19,623 nt of DNA from Phycisphaeraceae bacterium. Its GTDB lineage: Bacteria; Planctomycetota; Phycisphaerae; Phycisphaerales; UBA1924. The stretch spans positions 1 to 19,623 of the forward strand of contig WUAK01000013.1 of the NCBI GenBank assembly GCA_009827205.1, written 5' to 3'. Shown here piece after piece: positions 7,326 to 15,321 of this stretch. The stretch's first letter is position 1, and each line of letters starts with the position of its first letter. Under the pieces are notes generated by a model. That model did not search any database and had not been told where the DNA came from. It saw only the letters and a program-made list of their open reading frames with translations. The position numbers and the translations under genes were made by a program.

Positions 7326-9323
7326 CTAACGCGCGGCCTTGCTGGGTGCTTCCTTGACCTCAACGGTCGCGGGCACCTCGCTAGATTCGTCTTCTCCGTT
7401 CGCGGCGACCCTGATCGCACGAACGATACCGGCTTGGTCGAGGCCAGTTTCAGCGAGCTGCGCCGAGCGTGAATCCTGCAAGACCCACGAATCGGGCAAC
7501 GAGAGCCTCATCACCCGCGAGGCATCAAGCTTCAGGCTGTTTGCTGCGTCGATGACCGCAGAGCCGAACCCACCCATCGGTGCGTGCTCCTCGATTGTGA
7601 CAACCGGGATCTTGCGCTGAAGCAGCGCGCTGATAAGTTTCTCGTCGACAGGCTTGGCGAATCTGGCATCAAAGACCGCAACGCGGTAGTTGTCAGAGAG
7701 CGAGCTTGCCGCTTCCAGTGCAGCGATCGCTGGTGTGCCGAAGCCAAGCACTGCGACGTCGATATCGTCAGTCATTGGGTCGAGGTCGGGTGTCAGATTC
7801 CGCGCCTTCCCGAGTTCGAACGCAGGGCAGCCCTGATCGGCGAGCGCTTCCGAGACGTTGTCGCGTGGGTAACGCACGCTGCTGAGCCCAGCGTCATAGT
7901 GGCGCATGAACTCGAGCGATGCGCGAAGGCTCGGCTCGTCGATCGCAGCCGTGATCGCGGCGTCTGGGAGTGTGCGGAGCAGTGCGGTGTCGCAGAACCC
8001 GTGGTGCACGGCTCCGTCGCCGCCCACAAGCCCGGCACGGTCGAGGCAGAGTCTGACAGGCAGACCCTGAAGCGCCGCTTCCTGGAATGCCTGGTCAAAC
8101 GCTCGCTGGAAGAATGTCGCGTAGACCGCAAAGAAAGGCTTGAAGCCGGTCTTCGCGAGGCCGGCCATCATGTCCATCGCGTGGCTCTCGCAGATGCCAG
8201 TGTCCCAGACGCGCTCGGGGAATTTCTGCAAGATCGGAGTAGTGCCCGTGCCGTCGGGCATCGCGGCTGTCGCGGCAACAACTTTATCATCCCGCTCCAT
8301 CAGATCGACCATCGCGTCGGCGAACGATGCGGTGAACGACCTGCCAGACGAGGGGATCTCGACTCGACAGCCAAGCTTCTCGTCGCGTTCAACGCTGAAG
8401 GGCTTGGGCGAGTGGAACGTGGTCGCGTCGTCCTCGGCGATATCAAGTCCCTTGCCTTTGACGGTCTTGACGTGCAGCACCATCGGACGGTCAAACTCGC
8501 GCGCTTCACTGAGGAACTCGATGAGTTCGGGCAGGTTGTGCCCGTCGATCGGGCCGACCGTGACGAGACCGAAGTGCTCGAACCACGAGTTCTCGGCGAT
8601 GACCGCCTTCGTCGCCTCGCCCGTTCTGTGGTACGCGTCTTTTAAAAGCGAGCCGCCAGGGAGGCTGTCGAGAATTTTGCCTGCTGACTTCTTGAAGTCC
8701 GTGTAGGTGTGGCTCAGCCTGACGCGGTCGAAGTACTGCGCCATTGCGCCCTGGGGCTTTGCGATGCTCATCCCATTGTCATTGAGAACGACAAGGAACT
8801 GCCTCTTAAGTGTGCCCGCGTTGTTCAGGCCTTCCATAGCGAGACCATTGACGATCGAGGCATCACCGATCAGTGTGACGACACGTCGGCCGTCGGGGTT
8901 GGTCTTCTGATCGAACGCTTGCTCGCTGAGTGTGTCGCCCCTGGCCATCCCGACAGCGGTCGAGATGCCTGTGCCTGCGTGCCCGACACTGAAGAGGTCG
9001 TAAGGGCTCTCGTTCGGATCAGGGAATCCGGCCATGCCATCGCGGGTGCGGAGCCTGTCGAGTTTCTCGAATCGTCCAGTGATGAGCTTGTGCGGGTAGC
9101 ACTGGTGCCCGACATCAAAGAGCAGCCGGTCGTGACCGAAGTCGAAGACATAGTGCATCGCCAGCGTGAGCTCGACGACGCCGAGGTTCGGAGCCAGGTG
9201 GCCACCGGTCTTCGAGACCTGTTCGATGATCGCCGTGCGGATCTCCTGCGCAAGCTCGGGGAGTTCCTTGACGGACAGCTTTCGGAGGTCTGCGGGGCTC
9301 TTGATGTTGGGCAGGTATCTCAT
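7326..9323 (-). CDS. dxs: 1-deoxy-D-xylulose-5-phosphate synthase
   Basis: A 665-residue thiamine-diphosphate enzyme that condenses pyruvate and glyceraldehyde 3-phosphate, the first step of the MEP isoprenoid pathway. The N-terminal domain has GGHLAPNLGVVELT (H42) and DVGHQCYPHK. The diphosphate-binding region reads GDASIVNG (153-160), where many homologues have GDG. LNDNGMSI follows at about 180-187. The middle domain has GICESHAMD with the catalytic Glu379, then DRAGLVG.DGA.HHG (428-442). A transketolase C-terminal domain with IEEHAPMGGFG follows. A charged tail of about 25 residues exceeds the common 620-640 length. ATG at 9321-9323 is preceded by AGAGAG. It sits between the prenyl synthase and nadK genes on the same strand. 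Confidence 0.95.
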   Translation of the reverse strand: MRYLPNIKSPADLRKLSVKELPELAQEIRTAIIEQVSKTGGHLAPNLGVVELTLAMHYVFDFGHDRLLFDVGHQCYPHKLITGRFEKLDRLRTRDGMAGFPDPNESPYDLFSVGHAGTGISTAVGMARGDTLSEQAFDQKTNPDGRRVVTLIGDASIVNGLAMEGLNNAGTLKRQFLVVLNDNGMSIAKPQGAMAQYFDRVRLSHTYTDFKKSAGKILDSLPGGSLLKDAYHRTGEATKAVIAENSWFEHFGLVTVGPIDGHNLPELIEFLSEAREFDRPMVLHVKTVKGKGLDIAEDDATTFHSPKPFSVERDEKLGCRVEIPSSGRSFTASFADAMVDLMERDDKVVAATAAMPDGTGTTPILQKFPERVWDTGICESHAMDMMAGLAKTGFKPFFAVYATFFQRAFDQAFQEAALQGLPVRLCLDRAGLVGGDGAVHHGFCDTALLRTLPDAAITAAIDEPSLRASLEFMRHYDAGLSSVRYPRDNVSEALADQGCPAFELGKARNLTPDLDPMTDDIDVAVLGFGTPAIAALEAASSLSDNYRVAVFDARFAKPVDEKLISALLQRKIPVVTIEEHAPMGGFGSAVIDAANSLKLDASRVMRLSLPDSWVLQDSRSAQLAETGLDQAGIVRAIRVAANGEDESSEVPATVEVKEAPSKAAR

Positions 9324-9436
9324 GATCTCTCTTGCTCAGGCAGGCTCTGGATGTGGAATCGTTGTCTCGTCGCCGTTGTGTTTCGCTCGCTCGCCCAGAC
9401 GTGTTCGGTGAACACGCAATCGCGATTCGTTTTCAA

Positions 9437-9442
9437 ATTATA
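9437..9442 (-). promoter_or_regulatory. dxs: Candidate -10 element for dxs
   Basis: A perfect TATAAT hexamer on the minus strand inside an AT-rich patch of the 180-base gap between the prenyl synthase and dxs genes. The position 17 bases upstream reads TGGCAA, a poor -35 match. If used, dxs would have a leader of roughly 100 bases and could be expressed separately from the upstream gene. Confidence 0.35.
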
Positions 9443-9486
9443 CTGAAACAATCATAAGCTTGCCATTCGAGCGATAACAGGCTTCC

Positions 9487-9504
9487 AGGCCCGATTTCGG
9501 GCCT
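9487..9504 (-). terminator. Hairpin directly after the prenyl synthase stop
   Basis: A perfect seven-base-pair stem (AGGCCCG/CGGGCCT) with a four-base loop begins at the last base of the prenyl synthase stop codon. No T-run follows on the minus strand, so it is terminator-like but not a canonical intrinsic terminator. It may separate transcription of the synthase from that of dxs or protect a 3' end. Confidence 0.4.
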
Positions 9505-10391
9505 TATCGGTCCCTCTCCGCGATAAACGCCGCAATCGACTGCAGAGACACAGCTCGGTCACCAAACGCACAGATTGCCTCTTTCGCCTCGTCGTGCATG
9601 CGGCTCACCTCGGCTCGTGTCCCCTCGACCCCGAGCAGCCCCGGATATGTCATTTTCCCAGCCTCGGCGTCCTTACCCGTTCGCTTCCCGGTCACCTCGG
9701 CACTCTGCTCGACGTCGATCAGATCATCGACGGCCTGGAACATAAGCCCGATCCGGTCTGCATAGGTTGTGAGCGAATTCAGTTGTTCTTCACCGGCCCC
9801 TCCACAGATAGCGCCCATTCGACACGATGCGCGGATCAGTGCCCCCGTCTTGTTCATGTGGATTCTGTCGAGCCGATCACGCTCGGCGATCGGTGGGTCT
9901 GCGTCAGGGATTGAGTCAAAGATCTGGCCTGAGATCATCCCCGAGCAGCCCGAGGCGAGTTCTTTCACAAGACTCGTGCGGCGTTCGTGAGAGACTTCGC
10001 TCTGCACAACCGTTCCGAACGCAAGATTGAGCAGCGCATCACCGGTCAGCAGCGCCATCGCTTCTGATGTGTGGATGTGAAGGGTCGGGCGGCCGCGCCG
10101 GAGATCGTCGTCGTCCATCGATGGAAGATCGTCATGCACGAGACTGAACGCGTGGATGAGCTCGACCGAGGCCGCGGCAGGGAGGCTTACATGAGGCTGA
10201 CCACCGACGGCAGCGCAGCAATGCCAGACCAACAGAGGACGGAGTCTCTTGCCCCCTCCCAGCACGGCGTATTTCATCGCTTCGTGGAGGCCAGCCGAGA
10301 GATCTCCGCCAAGTCCGGCGCCGTCGATCTGCTTGGCTAGCTCGTCATCGATCCTGCTGATGGGTGCCGAGATGTCTGCGAAATCGCGGAT
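9504..10391 (-). CDS. ispA: Polyprenyl (farnesyl/geranylgeranyl) diphosphate synthase, probable non-canonical start
   Basis: A head-to-tail prenyl transferase that joins isopentenyl diphosphate to allylic diphosphates. Numbered from the first ATG (10275-10277), it shows GGGKRLRP at 7-14. The first aspartate-rich motif DDLPSMDD is at 49-56, preceded by HAFSLVH as in E. coli IspA. The second motif is DDLID at 184-188, with GKDAEAGKMTYPGLLG after it. That ATG would remove the N-terminal helix. The open frame continues upstream with LHEA joined to MKYAVLGGGKRLRP, a typical family sequence. No ATG, GTG or TTG occurs before the in-frame stop at 10476. GGAGG at 10398-10402 lies six bases before an ATC codon (10389-10391), the start chosen here (295 residues). 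CTG at 10395-10397 abuts the GGAGG. FPP versus GGPP product cannot be told. Confidence 0.85.
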   Translation of the reverse strand: MRDFADISAPISRIDDELAKQIDGAGLGGDLSAGLHEAMKYAVLGGGKRLRPLLVWHCCAAVGGQPHVSLPAAASVELIHAFSLVHDDLPSMDDDDLRRGRPTLHIHTSEAMALLTGDALLNLAFGTVVQSEVSHERRTSLVKELASGCSGMISGQIFDSIPDADPPIAERDRLDRIHMNKTGALIRASCRMGAICGGAGEEQLNSLTTYADRIGLMFQAVDDLIDVEQSAEVTGKRTGKDAEAGKMTYPGLLGVEGTRAEVSRMHDEAKEAICAFGDRAVSLQSIAAFIAERDR

Positions 10392-10441
10392 GGGCAGCCT
10401 CCGTGTCCGATGTGGTCTTGGGTGTACAGTACCGGCAACCC

Positions 10442-11065
10442 ATGGGCGAGACGATCCAACAGGCGGGCGAGTTGTTTACGGCGGCGGGCTGGGTGGCCTG
10501 GCCTCTGACTGCCCTGAGCATGGTTTCATTCGCTTTGTGTCTGGAACGTCTGCTGTATTTCTCACGGGTGCGACGGAACTTGTCCGCCGAGCGGATCCGA
10601 AAGGTCGCCGACGCCCTACGAGCGAGCGACGAGTCGGCGCTGGCGAGACAGGCCGGGGCAGGGCTGCTCGGTCACTTCGTTTCGTCGATCCTCGACAACA
10701 GCAACGGGGGGCGGATCGCAGAGAGTGCGGTGCTTGCAGGCGGCGAGTCTGTGAGACCCGGGCTCGAGCGGTATCTCCCGTTCCTATCGACCACGATCAC
10801 CGCTGCCCCGATGCTGGGCATTCTTGGAACGGTGACTGGCATCATCAAAAGCTTCGGGCTGCTTGGGAACGCGGAGCAAGTGACTGATCCCGCCGCGATG
10901 GCGGTCGGCATCTCCGAAGCACTCTACACCACAGCGTTCGGGCTCGTCATTGCGCTCGTCGTTCTGTTTCCGTATAACTACTTCCGCAGATCCGCGGACA
11001 GGGCGCTCGGAGTCTTGGAGACGATCGGAGCGGCAGCGCTCGAGAGTAATGGCTCTTCCAACTGA
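10442..11065 (+). CDS. MotA/TolQ/ExbB-family proton channel protein
   Basis: A 207-residue inner-membrane protein of the TolQ/ExbB family. These proteins form a pentameric stator that uses the proton gradient to drive TonB/TolA-type machines or outer-membrane processes. Three hydrophobic segments lie at about 18-39, 107-129 and 150-173. The family block AAPMLGILGTVTGII is around 112-126, and GISEALYTTAFGLVIAL around 150-166. It is shorter than many homologues, with a short cytoplasmic loop. No ExbD/TolR partner is encoded next to it; the next gene is convergent. Start ATG at 10442 is chosen because the domain begins there. It lacks a clear ribosome site, and in-frame GTGs at 10403 and 10409 are alternatives. 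TACAGT at 10425-10430 could be a -10, which would make the ATG almost leaderless. Confidence 0.85.
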   Translation: MGETIQQAGELFTAAGWVAWPLTALSMVSFALCLERLLYFSRVRRNLSAERIRKVADALRASDESALARQAGAGLLGHFVSSILDNSNGGRIAESAVLAGGESVRPGLERYLPFLSTTITAAPMLGILGTVTGIIKSFGLLGNAEQVTDPAAMAVGISEALYTTAFGLVIALVVLFPYNYFRRSADRALGVLETIGAAALESNGSSN

Positions 11066-11078
11066 GTGTTTCGATTGA

Positions 11079-11537
11079 TTAGTTGGCTTCGTTGTCCACG
11101 AGGAGCTGGTAAATCTCCTCTGACGTGTTCGCCGCGTAGATCTTCTCGCGGAAGTCGTTGTCCATGTGCAGCCTGCTGATCTTGGCGAGCGCCTGGATGT
11201 GGTCGCTCATCTGATCTGGGCGGCTTGCCAGGAGAACGACGAGTCTGACGGGTTTGCCGTCGACGGACTCGAAGTCAATTGGATCGGCTGGCTTGCCGAT
11301 TGCCATAGCCATGTCTTTGAGAGATTCTGATTTACCGTGCGGGATCGCAAGGCCCTGGCCGATGCCCGTGGTTCTGGTCTGCTCTCTGGTCCAGACAGTT
11401 TCCATGAGCAACTCAGCATCGGAGACCTGCCCAGCGTCTGCGAGCGCGGTCACGAGCTCGTTGATGACGCTCTGCTTCTCGGTCGCCTGAAGCGGCGCCA
11501 GGATGCATTCGGGGGTGATCAGATCCGTCAACTTCAT
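11079..11537 (-). CDS. ptsN: PTS EIIA domain protein, nitrogen-PTS type
   Basis: A 152-residue fructose/nitrogen-type EIIA domain. It accepts a phosphoryl group from HPr or NPr on histidine; PtsN proteins act mainly as regulators rather than in sugar uptake. The active site is H67 in GIGQGLAIPHGK, matching the GIGNGIAIPHGK of E. coli PtsN. The start LTDLITPECI and the end with YQLLV fit a single stand-alone domain. No EI, HPr, EIIB or EIIC gene is present in the window. It follows rsmB on the same strand after 56 bases, and is convergent with the ExbB-like gene. A role in nitrogen, potassium or cell-envelope signalling is possible from the family but not shown here. Confidence 0.88.
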   Translation of the reverse strand: MKLTDLITPECILAPLQATEKQSVINELVTALADAGQVSDAELLMETVWTREQTRTTGIGQGLAIPHGKSESLKDMAMAIGKPADPIDFESVDGKPVRLVVLLASRPDQMSDHIQALAKISRLHMDNDFREKIYAANTSEEIYQLLVDNEAN

Positions 11538-11593
11538 ACGAGGGGCCTCGCGGTGCTTGTGTCCGGGATGGTTCGCTCTGTGGGTCGGAGAGT

Positions 11594-12979
11594 CTACGCC
11601 CTCGGGCGACCCGCGGGTGACAGCACGACGCTGTATGAGCCATCAACCGAGGATTCGGGGTTTCCACGGGTGTGGGGCAGAGAGGCCCGTTCATCGGCAA
11701 CCGACATGTGCATCGCCTTGGCGGCCCATCTGGCCTGATCGTGGTTCTCCTCGTGGTCGATGCTGCAAGTCGCGTAGAGGATCGACCCGGTTTTCGAAAG
11801 CAGTGGTCTCGCTTCTTCGATGATCTGGCGCTGGATCGACTTGAGCCTTTTCAGTGACGCGGGCGTCGCTCGGTAGCGGGCTTCGACTCGCCTACCCATC
11901 ACACCTGTGTTGGAGCAGGGGACATCGAGCAAAAGGAGATCGGCCTGCCCCCTTGCCCTGTGCATGAGTTCAGCCATGGGCAGGACATCGACACGCTCGT
12001 CGTTAGCGAAGACCTGTGCGAGCGTCTCGTACCTCGCCCGATCGACATCGGTCGCGATGACTTTCGCGTTTGGGAATGTCGCGCTGAGCTGGCGCGTCTT
12101 TGTGCCCTGACCAGCGCAGAAATCGACGATGATTGAGGGTTCCATCCCCGCGACCGAGCGCACTGCCTCGGATGAGGAAGGATCCTGAGCCCAGACATCA
12201 CGTCTGGCGTTGAGCAGCTCTCCGAGCTCCTCGCGGGGCCCCGTCCAGAGCGCGTGACCCTCTTCTGCATGGGGCGAGGTGCAATTGTCCGGGAGCGGGC
12301 TCGTCAGATGCGACACGTTGAGCACAGTCGGTGGGTTTGCAAGAGCGTGCATACACGCATCGGTGATGATCTCTCGGGGGTGATGCTCGGCCCAGCGGTC
12401 GATTAATTGGCGGGGCACGCTCGTCGCGGTCGCGAGCCGGTCGCGTTCGTCTTCTGGGAGTTTGATTCCGAGCAGATCTCGCGATCCCGAGGCGAGCGGG
12501 ATCGATCGGCGGTCGTTGCTCCATGGTCCTGACCGCTCCCCGACGGACTCGCTCACTCGGCGGAGAGCGGCGTTCACTAGCTTGGCGGCGCCGGGCCTGA
12601 TTCTGCGTTTGGCCCAATCGACGGACTGATCGATCGCAGCGTGCGCGGGGATACGGTCCATGAGCACCAGCTGCGCTGCCCCAAGGATGAGGACGGCCTT
12701 CAACGAGGGTTCCAGCTCACGGAACGGGCGGTTCAAGCCCTGCTGGATGATGTACTCGAGGGTGAGCCATCGCCTGATCGAGGCGTCGTAGAGTGCGTGG
12801 GCGAGCGCCGAATCGCGATCATCCAGTTTCGCTGTGTCGGGCTCGGTTGGCTCAATCTCCGGGAACCGAGCAGCCTGCTCGGTCAGGAGCGCTGCGACGG
12901 ATTCGCGCGCCGATGTCGGTGTTGTCGTATGGTTTCTGGGGCGACGCTTCGGGCTTCTGTTTCGTTTGGGGTCGGGCAC
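11594..12979 (-). CDS. rsmB: 16S rRNA m5C methyltransferase, RsmB family
   Basis: A 461-residue S-adenosylmethionine-dependent RNA cytosine-C5 methyltransferase. A basic N-terminus is followed by a NusB-like RNA-binding domain (about 25-145, including LKAVLILGAAQLVLMDRIPAHAAIDQ) that distinguishes RsmB from RsmF and NOP2 types. The catalytic domain has motif I DFCAGQGTKT (286-295). Motif IV is DVPCSNTGVMGRR with C355, and motif VI is LYATCSIDHEEN with C405, giving both expected cysteines. The expected role is modification of C967 of 16S rRNA. The start is GTG at 12977-12979 without an obvious ribosome site, so it is less certain than the body. It is only 30 bases from the divergent histidine kinase start. 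ptsN lies downstream. Confidence 0.9.
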   Translation of the reverse strand: MPDPKRNRSPKRRPRNHTTTPTSARESVAALLTEQAARFPEIEPTEPDTAKLDDRDSALAHALYDASIRRWLTLEYIIQQGLNRPFRELEPSLKAVLILGAAQLVLMDRIPAHAAIDQSVDWAKRRIRPGAAKLVNAALRRVSESVGERSGPWSNDRRSIPLASGSRDLLGIKLPEDERDRLATATSVPRQLIDRWAEHHPREIITDACMHALANPPTVLNVSHLTSPLPDNCTSPHAEEGHALWTGPREELGELLNARRDVWAQDPSSSEAVRSVAGMEPSIIVDFCAGQGTKTRQLSATFPNAKVIATDVDRARYETLAQVFANDERVDVLPMAELMHRARGQADLLLLDVPCSNTGVMGRRVEARYRATPASLKRLKSIQRQIIEEARPLLSKTGSILYATCSIDHEENHDQARWAAKAMHMSVADERASLPHTRGNPESSVDGSYSVVLSPAGRPRA

Positions 12980-13009
12980 GGGGCGAGTCTAGGAGTCCAG
13001 AGTCGTAAG

Positions 13010-14638
13010 ATGACGCGCGAGCCGAGCAATCCGGAGCCTCAAACTCACGCCGAGCGGCAGCCTCGGTCTCGCTATACGCGCGAGCGGAGCGTCGGCCTGC
13101 TCGGGACGATGCGGATCCGCAAGAAGCTGATTGTCTTGCACACCCTCTTCTGTCTGGTGCTCGGGGTTGTGCTTCTGATCACGCTCAGGCCCGGAGCAAC
13201 CGCGGTGGTTGCCCGAGCAGAAGTGTCGCAGGCGAAGGCTGCGCTTGCTGTGCTCAGTGCATCTGGCTGGGACGGCTCGGGCGAGACTCTCCCGGAGCTC
13301 ATGACAGGCATCGAAGGCCTCGAGTACCGAATCGGAAATTCCGAAGCACTCGAGCTGACAACGGACGTTGTCGAGGCGGCACAGGAGATGCCTGGCCAAC
13401 CCGTTGCCTGGCGTTCGTCCAAGTCGGGCGGGTACGCGGCGATGGTGCTGGCGGGTCAAAACGGGCAGGAATCTGTTTACGTCATTGCGAAGGCGTTTAT
13501 CCCTGAAGCCCGCCGCGCGGTCCTTGAGCTGTACGCGTTCACGATCGTTGCGATCCTCGCTATGTACGGCCTGATCGCTGCATTCCTTGAGATGTTCGTC
13601 CTGCCCCAGAACGTGTACAGCCCGATCGCGAGGATGCTTGACGCCGACGATGCGGTACAGGAGGGTGACGAAGAGCACGAGATCATCGACGATGAGTTCA
13701 TCCCCGCCGACGAGATCGGTTCGATCATGCGATCGCGTAATCAGACTGTGCTCTCGCTGCGCCAGCACGAGCAGGATCTCGCCGAGGCACTCGGTCGATT
13801 CGAAATCGTCGCCGCGGACCTAAAACGAAAGAACCATTTGCTTGAGAATGCCAAGCGCAACCTCGCCGACGCGGATCGGCTCGCGAGTCTGGGCATGCTC
13901 TCGGCGGGTATCGCGCACGAGCTGAACACTCCGCTCACGGTGGTCAAAGGGCTCGCAGAGAAACTCGATAGATCCGGTGGTGAGGGGTTATCGCCTGCGG
14001 AGGCGCGACTGCTTGTTCGCGTTGTCGGTCGGCTTGAGCGTTTGGGCGAGAGCCTACTCGACTTTGCACGCGTCAGGCCGCCTCAGACCAACCCGGTAAG
14101 GCCAGCCGGACTGGTCGATGAAGCGGTCACTCTCGTGAAGCTCGATCGCGACGCCAAGGCAGTGCTGATCGAAAACAGCGTGGACGGGTCAATTGTCATC
14201 GCATGCGACCCGGATCGGGTCGTGCAGGTGCTCGTGAATCTGATCAGAAACGCAGTTGATGCTGTTCACGATGCAGAAGAGGGCGGCCAGGTCACGATCA
14301 CAGGTGATCTTTTCGTCCGTGACGGCGCCGAGTGGGTGAGTCTGAAGGTGACCGACAACGGGCCCGGTATCGAGTCGGAATTGATCGAATCGCTGTTCGA
14401 CCCCTTTGTATCGTCGAGACTCGATGCGAAGGGGACTGGACTCGGGCTCGCTGTTGCCGAGGGCATCGTGCGCGAGCACGGCGGGGTGATCCTCGCCCAT
14501 AATCGCGCTCAGGAACGGGGGGCGGTGTTCGAGGTAGTGCTCCCGGTTGTGCCGCCCGGCGAGGGCCTGAGTGAAACAGGCGGTACACTCAGGCCGCCTG
14601 GCAGAGACGAGCCAGAGGAAGTCGAATCTGATGAGTGA
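13010..14638 (+). CDS. Membrane sensor histidine kinase
   Basis: A 542-residue sensor kinase. TM1 is at about 41-59 and TM2 at about 171-193. They enclose a periplasmic sensor of roughly 110 residues that I do not recognise. After TM2 come an acidic HAMP-like linker and a coiled coil (about 250-290). The dimerisation and phospho-acceptor helix is MLSAGIAHELNTPL with H303. The ATPase domain has the N box NLIRNAVDAV (410-419), DNGPGI (449-454), FDPF (463-466) and GTGLGL (475-480). A Pro/Glu-rich tail ends it. The chosen ATG at 13010 has AGGAG 14 bases upstream, somewhat far; an in-frame ATG at 13109 is possible. The stop overlaps the start of the response regulator gene by eight bases, so the two are a translationally coupled pair. 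Confidence 0.9.
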   Translation: MTREPSNPEPQTHAERQPRSRYTRERSVGLLGTMRIRKKLIVLHTLFCLVLGVVLLITLRPGATAVVARAEVSQAKAALAVLSASGWDGSGETLPELMTGIEGLEYRIGNSEALELTTDVVEAAQEMPGQPVAWRSSKSGGYAAMVLAGQNGQESVYVIAKAFIPEARRAVLELYAFTIVAILAMYGLIAAFLEMFVLPQNVYSPIARMLDADDAVQEGDEEHEIIDDEFIPADEIGSIMRSRNQTVLSLRQHEQDLAEALGRFEIVAADLKRKNHLLENAKRNLADADRLASLGMLSAGIAHELNTPLTVVKGLAEKLDRSGGEGLSPAEARLLVRVVGRLERLGESLLDFARVRPPQTNPVRPAGLVDEAVTLVKLDRDAKAVLIENSVDGSIVIACDPDRVVQVLVNLIRNAVDAVHDAEEGGQVTITGDLFVRDGAEWVSLKVTDNGPGIESELIESLFDPFVSSRLDAKGTGLGLAVAEGIVREHGGVILAHNRAQERGAVFEVVLPVVPPGEGLSETGGTLRPPGRDEPEEVESDE

Positions 14639-15263
14639 ACGCGCACAACAAGGACAGCCCTTGGTCTCGCTCGACGTCGTCGTCCTCGACGACGACCCGG
14701 ACTTTCTCGAGTTTGTCGAGGTGACGCTGCAGGAACACGGTCATGGTGTTCGCACATCCTCGACACCCACTGAGCTCATCGCTCACTGTGAGGAATCTCA
14801 GCCCGACGTTGTGCTTCTCGACATGAACATGGGTCGGCACACGGGTCAGGAGGTGCTCGCACAGATCCGCGAGCGCTGGCCAAGGCAATGCGTGATCGTG
14901 GTCACGGGATTTCCATCGATGGACACGATGCGCGAGACTTTCAAGAGCGACGCTTTCGACTATCTCGCCAAGCCGTTTTCCGCGGAGCAGCTGGAGAGTG
15001 TGCTCGCTCAAGCCGCTGAGGCGTTCGGTCTTGGGCTTCGGCCCCAGGACAAGCTCCGGAGTGAACTGGGCCGGCAGATCAGGCTGGCCCGCGCGGACCG
15101 CAGCTGGACGCTCAAGGAGCTCTCCGAGGCCTCTGGCGTGAGCGTGAGTCAGCTCAGCTCGATCGAGCGAGGCACGCACCTACCGAGCCTCGATTCGCTC
15201 ATCCAGATTTCAACGGCGCTCGACCATAAGCCCTCTGCGTGGCTAGCTGAGGCGGGGTTCTGA
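14631..15263 (+). CDS. Response regulator with XRE/Cro-type HTH output domain
   Basis: A 210-residue cytoplasmic regulator. Residues about 14-130 form a receiver domain with the acidic pocket DDD (20-22), the phospho-acceptor D64 in LLDMNMG, T92 and K114 (AKPF). Residues about 144-203 form a Cro/C1-type helix-turn-helix. It contains LGRQIRLARADRSWTLKEL, then SEASGVSVSQLSSIERG and PSLDSLIQISTALD, the classic XRE pattern. This output domain differs from the OmpR, NarL or Fis types usual in response regulators. Start ATG at 14631 overlaps the kinase stop (ATGAGTGA) and is preceded by AGAGGAAG. The partner is almost certainly the upstream kinase. Target genes are unknown; LpxB lies 58 bases downstream. 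Confidence 0.92.
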   Translation: MSERAQQGQPLVSLDVVVLDDDPDFLEFVEVTLQEHGHGVRTSSTPTELIAHCEESQPDVVLLDMNMGRHTGQEVLAQIRERWPRQCVIVVTGFPSMDTMRETFKSDAFDYLAKPFSAEQLESVLAQAAEAFGLGLRPQDKLRSELGRQIRLARADRSWTLKELSEASGVSVSQLSSIERGTHLPSLDSLIQISTALDHKPSAWLAEAGF

Positions 15264-15321
15264 GCGATCGGACGAATAGAGGTGTTGACTCGGGTAAGGC
15301 CTGGGGCTTTCCTCATGCACG

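Noticed and set aside
7584..8645. Plus-strand open frame of 353 codons
   Set aside because: It is antisense to dxs, which is unambiguous; the translation is low-information and charged.
10364..10441. N-terminal extension of the ExbB-like protein
   Set aside because: The upstream peptide does not look like family sequence and would overlap the start region of the divergent prenyl synthase. ATG at 10442 fits the domain better.
12641..13009. Extension of the histidine kinase frame far upstream
   Set aside because: It would run antisense through the N-terminal NusB-like domain of rsmB; the sequence from 13010 onward begins the usual short cytoplasmic tail and TM1.
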